DNA of 64,000 nucleotides from Caproicibacterium sp. BJN0003 (GCF_026314295.1 NZ_CP111108.1:1736001-1800000), one strand, 5' to 3'. Numbered from the stretch's first letter, positions 35,177 through 43,587 are shown. Notes: generated by a model from the letters alone, not told the origin. Translations and numbers: made by a program.

Positions 35177-36471
35177 CCGTTTTTCCTCCTCTCAAGGGTT
35201 TTCCGCCGGGCAGCAGCTTTCATTTCATCTGTCCAGCTTTGGCTACGAGACCGGTCTTTCCACTGCATTTTGGTCTCGGTCCCGTCTCTAAATTGGTAAA
35301 TCAGTGTATTCTCGGCGCAAACTCGGATGTGAGCCACACGATCAGAAAAGGTTTGTTGATTAAAATCGTCAATGCCAAGGACCTCTGCGGTAATGCTCAT
35401 CAGAGTAGATTCCGGTATCTGCTTTGATGCACAGGCAGCCTTGCCAATTGTGTTGTATGTGCCGCAAATCCAGACGGGGCCGGTATGTGTAACTTTGCGT
35501 CGGTAGTTTTTACCGCAAATGCAGCAAACCAGCTTCCCAGAAAACGGGTACGTCGCTTTGGGCACATTCGCCTTTTTGAACCTTTTTGCGCGTTGAGCCA
35601 TTTCAGACTGAGCTGCTTCAAATGTCCTCGGACTGATGATTGCCTCGTGCGTATTCTCCGCATGATACATTGGGAGCTCGCCATGGTTAACAAGCGTTTT
35701 CTTTGTAATATGGTTTTCCCTGTAGGTTTTCTGAAGAAGCAAATTGCCCGTGTAAGTATAGTTTCGAAGAATTTTCATAATCGTATTGTGATACCAGGGC
35801 TTACCGTTTCGAGTTTTGTAGCCCTCAGCATTCAGCCTATTGGCGATGGCGTTATATCCAAGCCCTTCAAGATAATATTCGAAAATCAGCTTAACCAGTG
35901 CGGCCTCATCCGGGACAACTACATATTTCCCTTTTTCGTAGCTGTATCCCAGAATAGTGCCGTTCCAGGGCATCCCTTCCTCGAAATTTCTCCGGATGCG
36001 CCACTTCTGATTTTCACTTGCCGAACGACTTTCTTCCTGTGCGTAGGATGCGAGAATCGTCATCATCAATTCTCCGTCTCCGCTCATCGTATGGATGTTC
36101 TGCTCTTCAAAATAAATGTCCACCCCCAACGCCTTGAATTCACGAACCGTCTGTAAAAGGGTAACAGTGTTTCGTGCAAAGCGGGAGATGGACTTGGTAA
36201 GTACCATATCGACTTTTCCGGCGCGACAGTCGGCTATCAGCCGCTGGAAATTGTCTCTGCTGTCTTTCGTGCCGGTTTTGGCTTCATCAGCATAAACACC
36301 GACGTACAGCCAGTCATTGTGGTTCTGTATGAGATTGCTGTAATAGCTAACCTGCGCTGATAGCGAGTGGAGCATCGCATCCTTGCCGCTGGAAACGCGG
36401 GCATATGCAGCGACCTTCTTTTTCTGTTCGAGCTTTGGCAGTTTTGGCACTACCGTTATGGTCCTTGGCAT
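35164..36471 (-). CDS. Large serine recombinase A' of module R
   Basis: A 435-residue homologue of recombinase A: KVAAYARVSSGKDAMLHSLS with the catalytic Ser, ADEAKTGTKDSRDNF, KSISRFARNTVT, and zinc ribbon CCICGKNYRRK...WICGTYNTIGKAAC. The ribosome site AAGGGGGTGA precedes the ATG. Its start overlaps the end of the SHOCT-like gene by 16 bases. Same gene order and spacing style as module L, but the sequences have clearly diverged, so the modules are not a recent duplication. Confidence 0.91.
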   Translation of the reverse strand: MPRTITVVPKLPKLEQKKKVAAYARVSSGKDAMLHSLSAQVSYYSNLIQNHNDWLYVGVYADEAKTGTKDSRDNFQRLIADCRAGKVDMVLTKSISRFARNTVTLLQTVREFKALGVDIYFEEQNIHTMSGDGELMMTILASYAQEESRSASENQKWRIRRNFEEGMPWNGTILGYSYEKGKYVVVPDEAALVKLIFEYYLEGLGYNAIANRLNAEGYKTRNGKPWYHNTIMKILRNYTYTGNLLLQKTYRENHITKKTLVNHGELPMYHAENTHEAIISPRTFEAAQSEMAQRAKRFKKANVPKATYPFSGKLVCCICGKNYRRKVTHTGPVWICGTYNTIGKAACASKQIPESTLMSITAEVLGIDDFNQQTFSDRVAHIRVCAENTLIYQFRDGTETKMQWKDRSRSQSWTDEMKAAARRKTLERRKNGCQK

Positions 36472-36692
36472 TTTGTCACCCCCTTGTAGTGTGACATATT
36501 ACCGTTGAACCCGCTATATATCAAGTCAATCCCGCGATATAAACTACACGAAGATATTCCGTATTTTTCGGCTATGATTGTATCAATTTTGGCGTAATCT
36601 TCCGGGGTTAAAATCTTCTTCAATAGCATCTTTTTTGCCTGCATCATGGACGCAAGGTAGCTCTCCAGTTTGGCACGGTAGGCGTCATTCAT
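36456..36692 (-). CDS. SHOCT-like small protein of module R
   Basis: A 78-residue protein starting MNDAYRAKLESYLASMMQAK, with the SHOCT-like core MLLKKILTPEDYAKIDTIIA followed by EKYGIS. The start is the ATG at 36692 inside the end of the HTH' gene, with GGAG upstream; the longer frame to 36725 is not used by that site. The tail beyond residue 50 has no counterpart in module L. Confidence 0.7.
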   Translation of the reverse strand: MNDAYRAKLESYLASMMQAKKMLLKKILTPEDYAKIDTIIAEKYGISSCSLYRGIDLIYSGFNGNMSHYKGVTKCQGP

Positions 36693-37089
36693 GGGGGTAA
36701 CGCTCCTCTCCGAAGCGAGCCGCAATATAGCAAGCGTGGCAACAATATTTTCTGTTCTTATTTCCGTATGCTGAGAAAGGCTTCCCGCAATAGGTACAAG
36801 TAAAATGATATACAGCCTTGCGGTTCACACAGTCAAGGTGACTATTCCACCACAACGTTCGGCAAGCATCAGAGCAGAATTTTCTCGGTTTGTGTCCAGT
36901 AGCTATTTTTATTGGCTTTCCGCACTGCTTGCAGATGACGGTGTTCGTCATAGTATCACTGTCAAGGCCATTCCTACGGCAAAAGGAGCGCACCGTATTA
37001 TCTGAAATGCCAAGCTTTTGGCCGATTTTTATATAACCGTAGCCTTGATGACGCAAAGTTGCAATGGTTTCTCGTCGTTCGTTTGTCAT
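36685..37089 (-). CDS. HTH and zinc-finger-like protein of module R
   Basis: A 134-residue counterpart of the module L protein: helix-turn-helix YIKIGQKLGISDNTVRSFCR and two cysteine clusters, CKQCGKPI...KFCSDACRTLWW and CTYCGKPFSAYGNKNRKYCC. The ATG at 37089 follows GGAGG (37097-37101). An upstream in-frame extension is ignored because it lacks a ribosome site. First gene of module R. Confidence 0.75.
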   Translation of the reverse strand: MTNERRETIATLRHQGYGYIKIGQKLGISDNTVRSFCRRNGLDSDTMTNTVICKQCGKPIKIATGHKPRKFCSDACRTLWWNSHLDCVNRKAVYHFTCTYCGKPFSAYGNKNRKYCCHACYIAARFGEERYPHE

Positions 37090-37252
37090 AGGTTGTCCTC
37101 CAGTCTGAGGACTTCCGCCCTCACTACCCAATGGAGGCAAAAACGCCGTCTGGCCGAAAAGTCGAAGAAAAAAATTGCTCATAATGCAGCCTCCGGTTGA
37201 AGGCGGATTTTTCCGTCTCCACCCTACACAGGACAGAAAGGCCGCGTTTGAA

Positions 37253-37300
37253 CGAAAAAAATAAAGGCCCGACAGGATTTTTTTCCCGTCGAGCCTTAAA
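37253..37300 (-). terminator. Terminator after the lysin remnant
   Basis: On the minus strand AAGGCTCGACGGGA pairs imperfectly with TCCTGTCGGGCCTT around an A-rich loop and runs into TATTTTTTT. It isolates the lysis region from module R. Confidence 0.72.
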
Positions 37301-37308
37301 ACAATGTG

Positions 37309-37464
37309 TTACGGCTTTGCCGCATAGTCCAGTGAAATCCAGCCATTCTGGCCAGCCTGATAAGATTTGAGCAGTCCCCACTTGGTCGCTCCGGTGTCGT
37401 TCGCTTCCCCGACAATTGTGAATACACCCTTGCGTGTGAAGCGATTCACGGTGTCGTACTCATA
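37309..37464 (-). pseudogene. C-terminal remnant of phage endolysin
   Basis: Directly after the holin stop codon and in the same frame, about 50 codons without a start read YDTVNRFTRKGVFTIVGEAN, then GATKWGLLKSYQAGQNGWIS, then LDYAAKP and a stop. This is an SH3-like wall-binding end typical of clostridial phage amidases. The catalytic domain is gone, so the prophage has no complete lysin in this window. Confidence 0.75.
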
Positions 37465-37884
37465 TTATTTTTCTCCCTTATCGCTGTGGTCCTTTAGCTG
37501 TTCCAGTACGTCCTTGAGTTTTTGCGGCACCGGAAGTCCGATAATTGTCGTGTTTTCCAGAATGCTGATGCCCTCGTTGGAAAGATAGAAGAAGATGACC
37601 GCCGTGCGAATGGCGCTGCCGTTGCCGATGATCTGCACATCGACGATGTTTGCCATGCCAATAAGAATAAAAATGAGCACCTTTTTGCAGATGCCCTTGA
37701 ATCCAACTTCACTCGAAACTTTTTTCTGAATCGCGGCCACCATCACGCCTGTGATATAGTCGAGAATCACGAGGGCGAGCAGCGCGTACAGAAAGCCGTC
37801 AGTCCCTCCTAGAAACCAGCCGAGCATCCCGCCAATGGCTGTGAATGCGACCTGAATTCCAGTCCAGATTTCCTTCATTTTCAT
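37465..37884 (-). CDS. Phage holin, TcdE/toxin-secretion type
   Basis: A 139-residue membrane protein with three hydrophobic segments (about 10-35, 38-60, 68-95), the conserved ALLALVILDYITGVMVAAI block and IISILENT-type ending region (LSNEGISILENTTIIGLPVP). This matches the phage holin family that includes TcdE/UtxA. It would permeabilise the membrane for the lysin. Its C-terminus KDHSDKGEK is normal. The ribosome site AAGGAGG precedes the ATG. Confidence 0.88.
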   Translation of the reverse strand: MKMKEIWTGIQVAFTAIGGMLGWFLGGTDGFLYALLALVILDYITGVMVAAIQKKVSSEVGFKGICKKVLIFILIGMANIVDVQIIGNGSAIRTAVIFFYLSNEGISILENTTIIGLPVPQKLKDVLEQLKDHSDKGEK

Positions 37885-37908
37885 TTACCTCCTTATGCTT
37901 TTACGTAT

Positions 37909-37939
37909 GAAAAAAGCGGCCGCCCGTATGGACGACCGC
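37909..37939 (-). terminator. Hairpin with T6 between head genes and holin
   Basis: On the minus strand GCGGTCGTCC pairs (two wobbles) with GGGCGGCCGC, followed by TTTTTTCAT, then the holin ribosome site. It ends the head-gene transcript exactly where tail genes would normally begin. Confidence 0.75.
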
Positions 37940-37949
37940 TCAAAAGAGA

Positions 37950-38309
37950 TTAACCGTTCAGAGAAGCCTTGACTTTAAAAGCTGTCCATTCGCGGTGTTG
38001 ATCCGGGTCCATCGGACCCATGATTGTGTAAACAATGTTGCCACGGATCAGTCTGCAGGAAGCGGTAATCAGCGGATTATACCTCAAGATAACATTTGCC
38101 GCATCAATAACCTGGACAGACTGGGCAATCCACGCTTCGGAGCCACCCAAAGGAAACCATTTGCACCGCAGATAACGGGGCGGATCGGTGGAAAGCGTAT
38201 TGCCAAGGTCAATCCAGCTTATTGTCTGATGAATGCCTGTACCAGTGACAACTTTCCTCTGGATGCGGATTATGGTCCGCAACTCGCTGATATGCATTTT
38301 GTATCTCAT
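37950..38309 (-). CDS. Phage head closure protein
   Basis: A 119-residue protein in the position of the head closure/stopper gene after the connector. It starts MRYKMHISELRTIIRIQRK and contains GNTLSTDPPRYLRCKWF and YTIMGPMDPDQHREW, which resemble SPP1 gp16-like closure proteins (a beta-barrel protein with the typical late MDPD-type turn). The start is the ATG at 38309 after AGGAG. It is the last head gene; everything for the tail is missing downstream. Confidence 0.68.
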   Translation of the reverse strand: MRYKMHISELRTIIRIQRKVVTGTGIHQTISWIDLGNTLSTDPPRYLRCKWFPLGGSEAWIAQSVQVIDAANVILRYNPLITASCRLIRGNIVYTIMGPMDPDQHREWTAFKVKASLNG

Positions 38310-38320
38310 GGCAGGCACTC

Positions 38321-38596
38321 CTAAAACGCGTCTTTGCGGATACCAAAAAGGAGAGCGCGGAGCATGGAAGTCAGTTCTCCAAAATCCGCGTTTTCCCGGT
38401 TTTCGTACAGATAGGCCACCGCGTAAAGTTCCGCAATCCGCGAAGTCTCTTTTGAAGCGAGAAGCTCCGTTTCATCTACACGCGCAATGTCCATACACAA
38501 CTTCTCTGCTGTTTCAATAAACCCTGTTATCACAGAGTCCTCATCCGCAGAGTCAATGTGCAGATAAAGTTTTGCTTCATCCAGTGTAATCAGCAT
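38321..38596 (-). CDS. Phage head-tail connector protein (gp6-like)
   Basis: A 91-residue helical protein: MLITLDEAKLYLHIDSADED, FIETAEKLCMDI, and AVAYLYENRENADFGELTS then MLRALLFGIR. These are the signatures of HK97 gp6-like adaptors that form the ring below the portal. The start is the ATG at 38596 just after the capsid stop, with GGGGG upstream. Confidence 0.85.
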   Translation of the reverse strand: MLITLDEAKLYLHIDSADEDSVITGFIETAEKLCMDIARVDETELLASKETSRIAELYAVAYLYENRENADFGELTSMLRALLFGIRKDAF

Positions 38597-38600
38597 TGGC

Positions 38601-39794
38601 TTACGCCCCCGCACCTTTGATGGCAAGTGCTTTGACCGCTTCAGGAAGAACCAGCTTTCCATCTACACGCTGGCTGGCAAGGAAACCTACCTGACCATTT
38701 GCGGCATAAAGCTCGTTCAAGCGCTGAAAAGAGCGGCCCTGTCTGTCCGCAATCCAGTAGTAGCTGTAATCACCGAAAGCCATAACTTTATTTCCGGCTG
38801 CGATCTCCGGAACAAAAGTGCTGGTGTAGTACGGACGGCTAAGAATCATATCCGGCTGCCCCATTTGGATTGACGGCTGCCAGATGTAGTTGCCGTTGCT
38901 GTCTTTTAGTTTGCGCAATGCTTTCACAGTGGAATCATTCAGAATCCAGGCCGCGTTTCTACGGTAAGGAGTGCGCAGGGAATGATAAAGATCCATTACA
39001 TCATCAAACGTAATAGAAGCACTGGCAGCGGTAACACCGATTTCCGCGCTGGTTAACAGCCCGGTAGGCTTGCTGCTTCCGTCACCAATGAGAAAGGCTT
39101 CCTCCTCCTTTGTACCGATCCGGCGGGCAAACTCGTTTGCAATATAGCTTTCCAGATTGAAAACGCTGTCGTTCAAAAGCTCATCGGAAATTTTGATGAT
39201 GGTTCCCAGCTTGAACGCGCCGATGGTTGCCTGCCCGAACGCGTCGTCGCTTTCCGGATAAAGGCCATTCTCATCCATCCAGCTCGCTTCGCCGTGCCCG
39301 GTAACAATCGGGATTTTGCGGTCGCCGCTGGCCGTCTGAATAATGGTTGCGAGGGTGCGCATGAAATTCTGCTCCTGCAGCTTATCAATCAACTGCTGCT
39401 CAAACTCATCCGGCACCAGATAGCCGCCCTTTGCATCCGTTCCCACAGAAAGGTCGTTGCTCACGTCATAGAAGTTGCTTTTGCGGATACTGTTCCAAAA
39501 TGCTTTTTTATAGGCATCGGACGCGCGTCCTGTTTTTGCTTCAGCACCGTTTTTACCGGGCTGGTTGGTGATGGGTTGCGAGGTCGGCTTTGCAAGCTCC
39601 GCGTCAATCTCGTCCTGTCGCTCCAGACGGTCAATTTCTTTGCCAAGATTAATGACTTCAGCTTCCATCTTGTCATAGGTCGCGGAGTCCTCGGTGGAGA
39701 TCAGACCGTCAGCGCCGCGCTTGGCGTCGAGAAACGCTTTCGCCGCTTCCCACGCCTTCGCTCTTTTTTCTCTGAGTTTCAAAATCTGATTCAT
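38601..39794 (-). CDS. Phage major capsid protein, HK97 family
   Basis: A 397-residue HK97-fold capsid subunit. Residues 1-105 form the predicted coiled-coil delta domain (LREKRAKAWEAAKAFLDAKR...LGKEIDRLERQDEIDAELAK), removed during maturation. The mature part contains GGYLVPDEFEQQLIDKLQEQ, IKISDELLNDSVFNLESYIA, FLIGDGSSKPTGLL and YSYYWIADRQGRSFQRLNEL, all canonical. A protease gene lies directly upstream, as the scheme requires. Confidence 0.95.
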   Translation of the reverse strand: MNQILKLREKRAKAWEAAKAFLDAKRGADGLISTEDSATYDKMEAEVINLGKEIDRLERQDEIDAELAKPTSQPITNQPGKNGAEAKTGRASDAYKKAFWNSIRKSNFYDVSNDLSVGTDAKGGYLVPDEFEQQLIDKLQEQNFMRTLATIIQTASGDRKIPIVTGHGEASWMDENGLYPESDDAFGQATIGAFKLGTIIKISDELLNDSVFNLESYIANEFARRIGTKEEEAFLIGDGSSKPTGLLTSAEIGVTAASASITFDDVMDLYHSLRTPYRRNAAWILNDSTVKALRKLKDSNGNYIWQPSIQMGQPDMILSRPYYTSTFVPEIAAGNKVMAFGDYSYYWIADRQGRSFQRLNELYAANGQVGFLASQRVDGKLVLPEAVKALAIKGAGA

Positions 39795-39812
39795 AGTAAA
39801 ATCCTCCTCAAA

Positions 39813-40538
39813 TTAATGAGCCAGCAGGCTCAGTCTTTTATCGAACTGCGAAATGGGTACTTTGTTTTCACTCCGCTTTTCCGGCTTTTTCGGGATCAGC
39901 TTGGAAAGCAGAGAATTAGTGACCGCCGCGCGGGAGAACAACATGGCCTCCGTATCGTCCGGCAGATCTTCCTTTTCCTCCGGTGAGAAGAGAATCTCGT
40001 CGGCAAAATGGAGTTCCACGGCCTTCTTGGCGTTGAACCACGATTCCGCGTTCATGAGATGCGAGATCACCGTGCGGGATAGGCTCGTTTTGATTTCGTA
40101 GGCGTTCATAATGCTTTCCTTGACTTCAGCGAGCATGTCGATGGCCTTTTGCATTTCGCCTTCGTCGCCGATTGCTACGGTCGCGGGGTTGTGAATCATC
40201 AGCATGGCGACCGGCGACATGCATACTTTTGTGCCCGCCATTGCGATGACAGAAGCGGCCGAGGCCGCAAGCCCGTCAATCTTGACCGTGACGTTGCCCT
40301 TATAATCCATGAGCAGGTTGTAGATCTGCGCCGCCGCGAAGCAGTCACCGCCCGGCGAGTTGATCCAGAGGGTAATGTCGCCGCTCCCGGCGTTCAGTTC
40401 GTCTTTGAACATCTGTGGGGTGACTTCATCGCCGTACCAGGTTTCATCGCTGATCTCGCCGTTCAGGTAAAGCGTGCGCTGGCTGCCGAATTCGTCGGAA
40501 TCGTCGTTTTTTACCCAATTCCAGAACTTCCTTTTCAC
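39813..40538 (-). CDS. ClpP-like phage head maturation protease
   Basis: A 241-residue serine protease of the ClpP fold. INSPGGDCFAAAQIYNLL carries the oxyanion glycines, GLAASAASVIAMAG the nucleophilic Ser, and SPVAMLMIHNPATVAIG the His. It is expected to cleave the capsid delta domain. The start is a GTG at 40538, overlapping the portal stop (GTGA), preceded by GGGAGG. Confidence 0.93.
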   Translation of the reverse strand: MKRKFWNWVKNDDSDEFGSQRTLYLNGEISDETWYGDEVTPQMFKDELNAGSGDITLWINSPGGDCFAAAQIYNLLMDYKGNVTVKIDGLAASAASVIAMAGTKVCMSPVAMLMIHNPATVAIGDEGEMQKAIDMLAEVKESIMNAYEIKTSLSRTVISHLMNAESWFNAKKAVELHFADEILFSPEEKEDLPDDTEAMLFSRAAVTNSLLSKLIPKKPEKRSENKVPISQFDKRLSLLAH

Positions 40539-41821
40539 GTATTGTTACCTCCCTGACCCGGTTTGTCGCCGCCCACTTTCGTGGACGTTGCGAAGATTCC
40601 GGCGTCTTTCAATTTGGTCATGTTGCCGTTGATGAGATACAGATCGCCGCCTTCCTCGGCCGGGATGGGATTCAAATCTTCCAGCTCGCGAATGTCGTTG
40701 GCGGAGAGCCAGCCGTTCTGTCTGCCTGTGGCGTAGCCGTTCATGCGGCTTTGGTAATCGCCGCGCTGTAGCCCGTCCACGTTCAGCTTGATGAAGTATT
40801 GCTGTTTTTCCACAGGAGTGAACAGCGAACGCATCAGGCTCTGCTCCCAACGGATCACCCACGGGTCGAGCGTGTATTTCACGAATTCCAGCGACTGCTG
40901 CTCAATGTTGGAAAAGCTGGACTTTTCGAGGTCACCCACCATGTGCGGCGGGATGCGATAGAGCCGCGCGATCTCGTCAATCTGAAATTTCCGCGTTTCC
41001 AGAAACTGCGCTTCCTCCGGTGAAATGGAGATCGGCGTGTATTTCATGCCTTCCTCCAAAACGGCAATCTTGTGAGCGTTGCCAGAACCGCGATAGACCT
41101 CATTCCATGAATCGCGCACTTTTGCCGGGTCCTTCAGAATACCCGGATGCTCCAGCACGCCGCTGGGGTTGGCTCCGTTAGCGAAGAAACTGGCACCGTA
41201 TTCCTCGCAGGCCAGCGAGATGCCGACCGCGTTCTTGGCCATCGCGATCGGTGAGTAGCCGACGAGGCCGTCGAAGCCCAGTCCCGGAATATGCAGTACG
41301 TCGTACCGGGAGAGCCGTACCTGACCGTATTGCTTCACGTTCGGGTTTTCATCGCTGCTTTTTGTGTACAGGTAGTAGAGTTCGCCTTGCTCATCCCGGT
41401 CGACCTGCATCTTGTCGGGCAGCAGCGGATAAAGCGCTACGACCCGCCCGGCTCCGTCCCGGATGATCTGCGCGTAGGCGTTGCCCCAGATGAGCAGATG
41501 GCTCATGAGGGTTTCGCGGAATACGAACGATGTCATTTCCGGGTTCGGTTCATCATGCAGGATGTGATAGAGCGGGTGGTCGTACACGCGCTCCTTCCCG
41601 CCGTCGCTCTTGTAACGGTATAAATTGAGCGGCAGAGAAGCAATGGCTTCCGACAGAATGCGGACGCAGGAGTAAACCGCCGTTGTCTGCATCGCCGTGA
41701 ACTCATTGACGCTCTTGCCGCTCGTCGTCGGGCCGAAAAGGTATCGAAAATCTGTGCCGGTGTAGTAATCCTTAGGCTTGTCTCTTGCCTTGCCAAAGTT
41801 AAAAAACTCTTTGATTCCCAT
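40535..41821 (-). CDS. Phage portal protein, HK97 family
   Basis: The dodecameric DNA channel at the capsid vertex. Starting at MGIKEFFNFGKARDKPKDYY, it shows the family blocks AVYSCVRILSEAIASLPLNL, HPLYHILHDEPNPEMTSFVF, LLIWGNAYAQIIRDGAGRV, LSRYDVLHIPGLGFDGLVGY, GVLEHPGILKDPAKVRDSW and ARLYRIPPHMVGDLEKSSFS. The ATG at 41821 follows AGGAGG; an upstream frame to 41872 overlaps a terminator-like hairpin and is not used. About 428 residues, full length. Confidence 0.95.
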   Translation of the reverse strand: MGIKEFFNFGKARDKPKDYYTGTDFRYLFGPTTSGKSVNEFTAMQTTAVYSCVRILSEAIASLPLNLYRYKSDGGKERVYDHPLYHILHDEPNPEMTSFVFRETLMSHLLIWGNAYAQIIRDGAGRVVALYPLLPDKMQVDRDEQGELYYLYTKSSDENPNVKQYGQVRLSRYDVLHIPGLGFDGLVGYSPIAMAKNAVGISLACEEYGASFFANGANPSGVLEHPGILKDPAKVRDSWNEVYRGSGNAHKIAVLEEGMKYTPISISPEEAQFLETRKFQIDEIARLYRIPPHMVGDLEKSSFSNIEQQSLEFVKYTLDPWVIRWEQSLMRSLFTPVEKQQYFIKLNVDGLQRGDYQSRMNGYATGRQNGWLSANDIRELEDLNPIPAEEGGDLYLINGNMTKLKDAGIFATSTKVGGDKPGQGGNNT

Positions 41822-41845
41822 ATCTGTCCTCCTGTAAATTCGCAT

Positions 41846-41870
41846 GAAAAAAGCACCTCCGAGGAGATGC
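41846..41870 (-). terminator. Hairpin with T6 between terminase and portal
   Basis: On the minus strand GCATCTCC pairs with GGAGGTGC around TC, followed by TTTTTTCATGC and then the portal ribosome site. It lies six bases past the terminase stop codon. Confidence 0.6.
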
Positions 41871-41875
41871 AACGG

Positions 41876-43504
41876 TTAAAAGGAAAGGATGCCGCGCTCG
41901 TCGTAAACGGAGTTTCCACTTGCGATGCCACATCTTATTGCTCTATCCAATGCCATAATCGTGGCGACCGCGCCGTCGATCTTTTCCGTGGATTTTTCCT
42001 TGTCCGGTTTGATGTTTCCGGCCGGGTCCGTGCGGATGAAGATGTTGTCCATCATCCAGCGGAGTACCGGGTGGCCTCCGTGCGCGATCTGCCCAGCCAG
42101 CGTTAGCCGCATGAGCTCCTTGGTCGGCGGGCTCATATCTTTGAAGCCCTGACCGAATGGAACGACGGTCAAGCCAAGGCCCTCAAGGTTCTGAACCATT
42201 TGCGTCGCGCCCCAGCGGTCAAAGGCGATCTCGCGAATGTTGTAGCGGGTGCCGAGTTTTTCAATGAAGCTCTCGATAAATCCGTAGTGAACCACATTGC
42301 CTTCAGTCGTCTGAAGATATCCCTGCTGTTTCCACAGATCATAGTTGACGTGATCCCGTTTTACGCGGAGGTCCACGTTTTCCTCCGGTATCCAGAAGAA
42401 TGGCATGATGTTGTATTTGTCCTTCTCGTCCTCCGGAGGAAACACCAGCACGAACGCCGTGATATCCGTAGTGGAGGAAAGGTCCAAGCCGCCGTAGCAG
42501 ACGCGGCCTTCCAGCGACTTCGGGTCGACCGGGAAAGCGCAGACGTCCCATTTTTCCATCGGCATCCAGCGGATAGACTGCTTTACCCACTGGTTCAGTC
42601 GGAGCTGACGAAAGGCGTTTTCTTCGGCGGGATTCTGCCGGGCGGATTCGCAAGCGTCGCGGACTTTGTCAATACCAACCGTGATGCCGAGCGACGGGTT
42701 TGCTTTTTTCCATACCTTCGGGTCGGTCCAGTCGTCGTCTTGGCCGGCTCCGTAAATGACCGGGTAGAAGGTGGAGTCGTGCTTCCTGCCTTTAATGATG
42801 TCCTTTGCTTTTTCATGGACTTCCCAGCAGATGCTGTTCTGGTTGTCCCCGGCCGTTGTGATGAGAAAATAAAGCGGTTGCATCCGGGCGTCGCCGGAGC
42901 CTTTCGTCATGACGTCGTAGAGCTTTCGGTTCGGTTGGGTGTGCAGTTCGTCAAAGATAACGCCATGAGTGTTGAAACCGTGCTTGTTTGCCACGTCCGC
43001 CGAGAGTACCTGATAGAAACTGCTGGTCGGCTGATAGATGAGGCGCTTTTTGGAGTCGAGGATTTTAACGCGCTTTGAGAGTGCCGGGCACATGCGGACC
43101 ATATCGGCGGCGACATTGAAAACGATGGACGCCTGGTTGTGATCGGCGGCGCAGCCGTAGACCTCGGCGCGTTCCTCACCGTCGCCGCAGGTGAGCAGCA
43201 GCGCGATGGCGGCGGCGAGTTCGCTTTTGCCCATCTTCTTCGGGATTTCTACATAGGCGGTATTAAACTGCCGGTAGCCGTTGGGCTTCAGAACGCCAAA
43301 CACATCCCGGACGATTTGTTCCTGCCAGTCGATAAGCTCGAACGGCTCCCGGTACCACCGGCCCTTGGTGTGCCGCAGGCTTTCGATAAAGCTGACGGCA
43401 TAGTCGGCAGAGTCTTTGTCGTAGTAGGAACCCTTTGCCATGAACCTGGTTGGTTTGTATTTTCTGAGCTTCCGTATATGCCGTCGCCTCCTTTTAGCTG
43501 GCAT
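41876..43504 (-). CDS. Phage terminase large subunit
   Basis: ATPase/nuclease that packages DNA into the head. YVEIPKKMGKSELAAAIALL holds the Walker A lysine, VIFDELHTQPNRKLYDVMTK the Walker B acidic pair, and VCYGGLDLSSTTDITAFVLV the first nuclease aspartate, with later AFDRWGATQMVQNLEG and KIDGAVATIMALDRAI. Full length at up to 542 residues. The annotated ATG abuts a T6 hairpin, while the only strong ribosome site (AAAAGGAGG) lies inside codons 4-6, so the true start may be slightly later. Confidence 0.95.
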   Translation of the reverse strand: MPAKRRRRHIRKLRKYKPTRFMAKGSYYDKDSADYAVSFIESLRHTKGRWYREPFELIDWQEQIVRDVFGVLKPNGYRQFNTAYVEIPKKMGKSELAAAIALLLTCGDGEERAEVYGCAADHNQASIVFNVAADMVRMCPALSKRVKILDSKKRLIYQPTSSFYQVLSADVANKHGFNTHGVIFDELHTQPNRKLYDVMTKGSGDARMQPLYFLITTAGDNQNSICWEVHEKAKDIIKGRKHDSTFYPVIYGAGQDDDWTDPKVWKKANPSLGITVGIDKVRDACESARQNPAEENAFRQLRLNQWVKQSIRWMPMEKWDVCAFPVDPKSLEGRVCYGGLDLSSTTDITAFVLVFPPEDEKDKYNIMPFFWIPEENVDLRVKRDHVNYDLWKQQGYLQTTEGNVVHYGFIESFIEKLGTRYNIREIAFDRWGATQMVQNLEGLGLTVVPFGQGFKDMSPPTKELMRLTLAGQIAHGGHPVLRWMMDNIFIRTDPAGNIKPDKEKSTEKIDGAVATIMALDRAIRCGIASGNSVYDERGILSF

Positions 43505-43505
43505 G

Positions 43506-43527
43506 AAAAAAGACTGCCGAAGCAGCC
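43506..43527 (-). terminator. Hairpin with T6 just upstream of terminase large subunit
   Basis: On the minus strand GGCTGC, loop TTCG, GCAGTC, then TTTTTTCATG. It has the same layout as the hairpins before the portal and holin genes. Confidence 0.55.
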
Positions 43528-43587
43528 TCGCAAAAATCTATAGATAACGAGAGACAGGGCCTTCCGGCCCAGACTCCCGGCTGCGGT

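Noticed and set aside
42200-43078. Plus-strand frame of 292 codons
   Set aside because: Antisense of the terminase large subunit.
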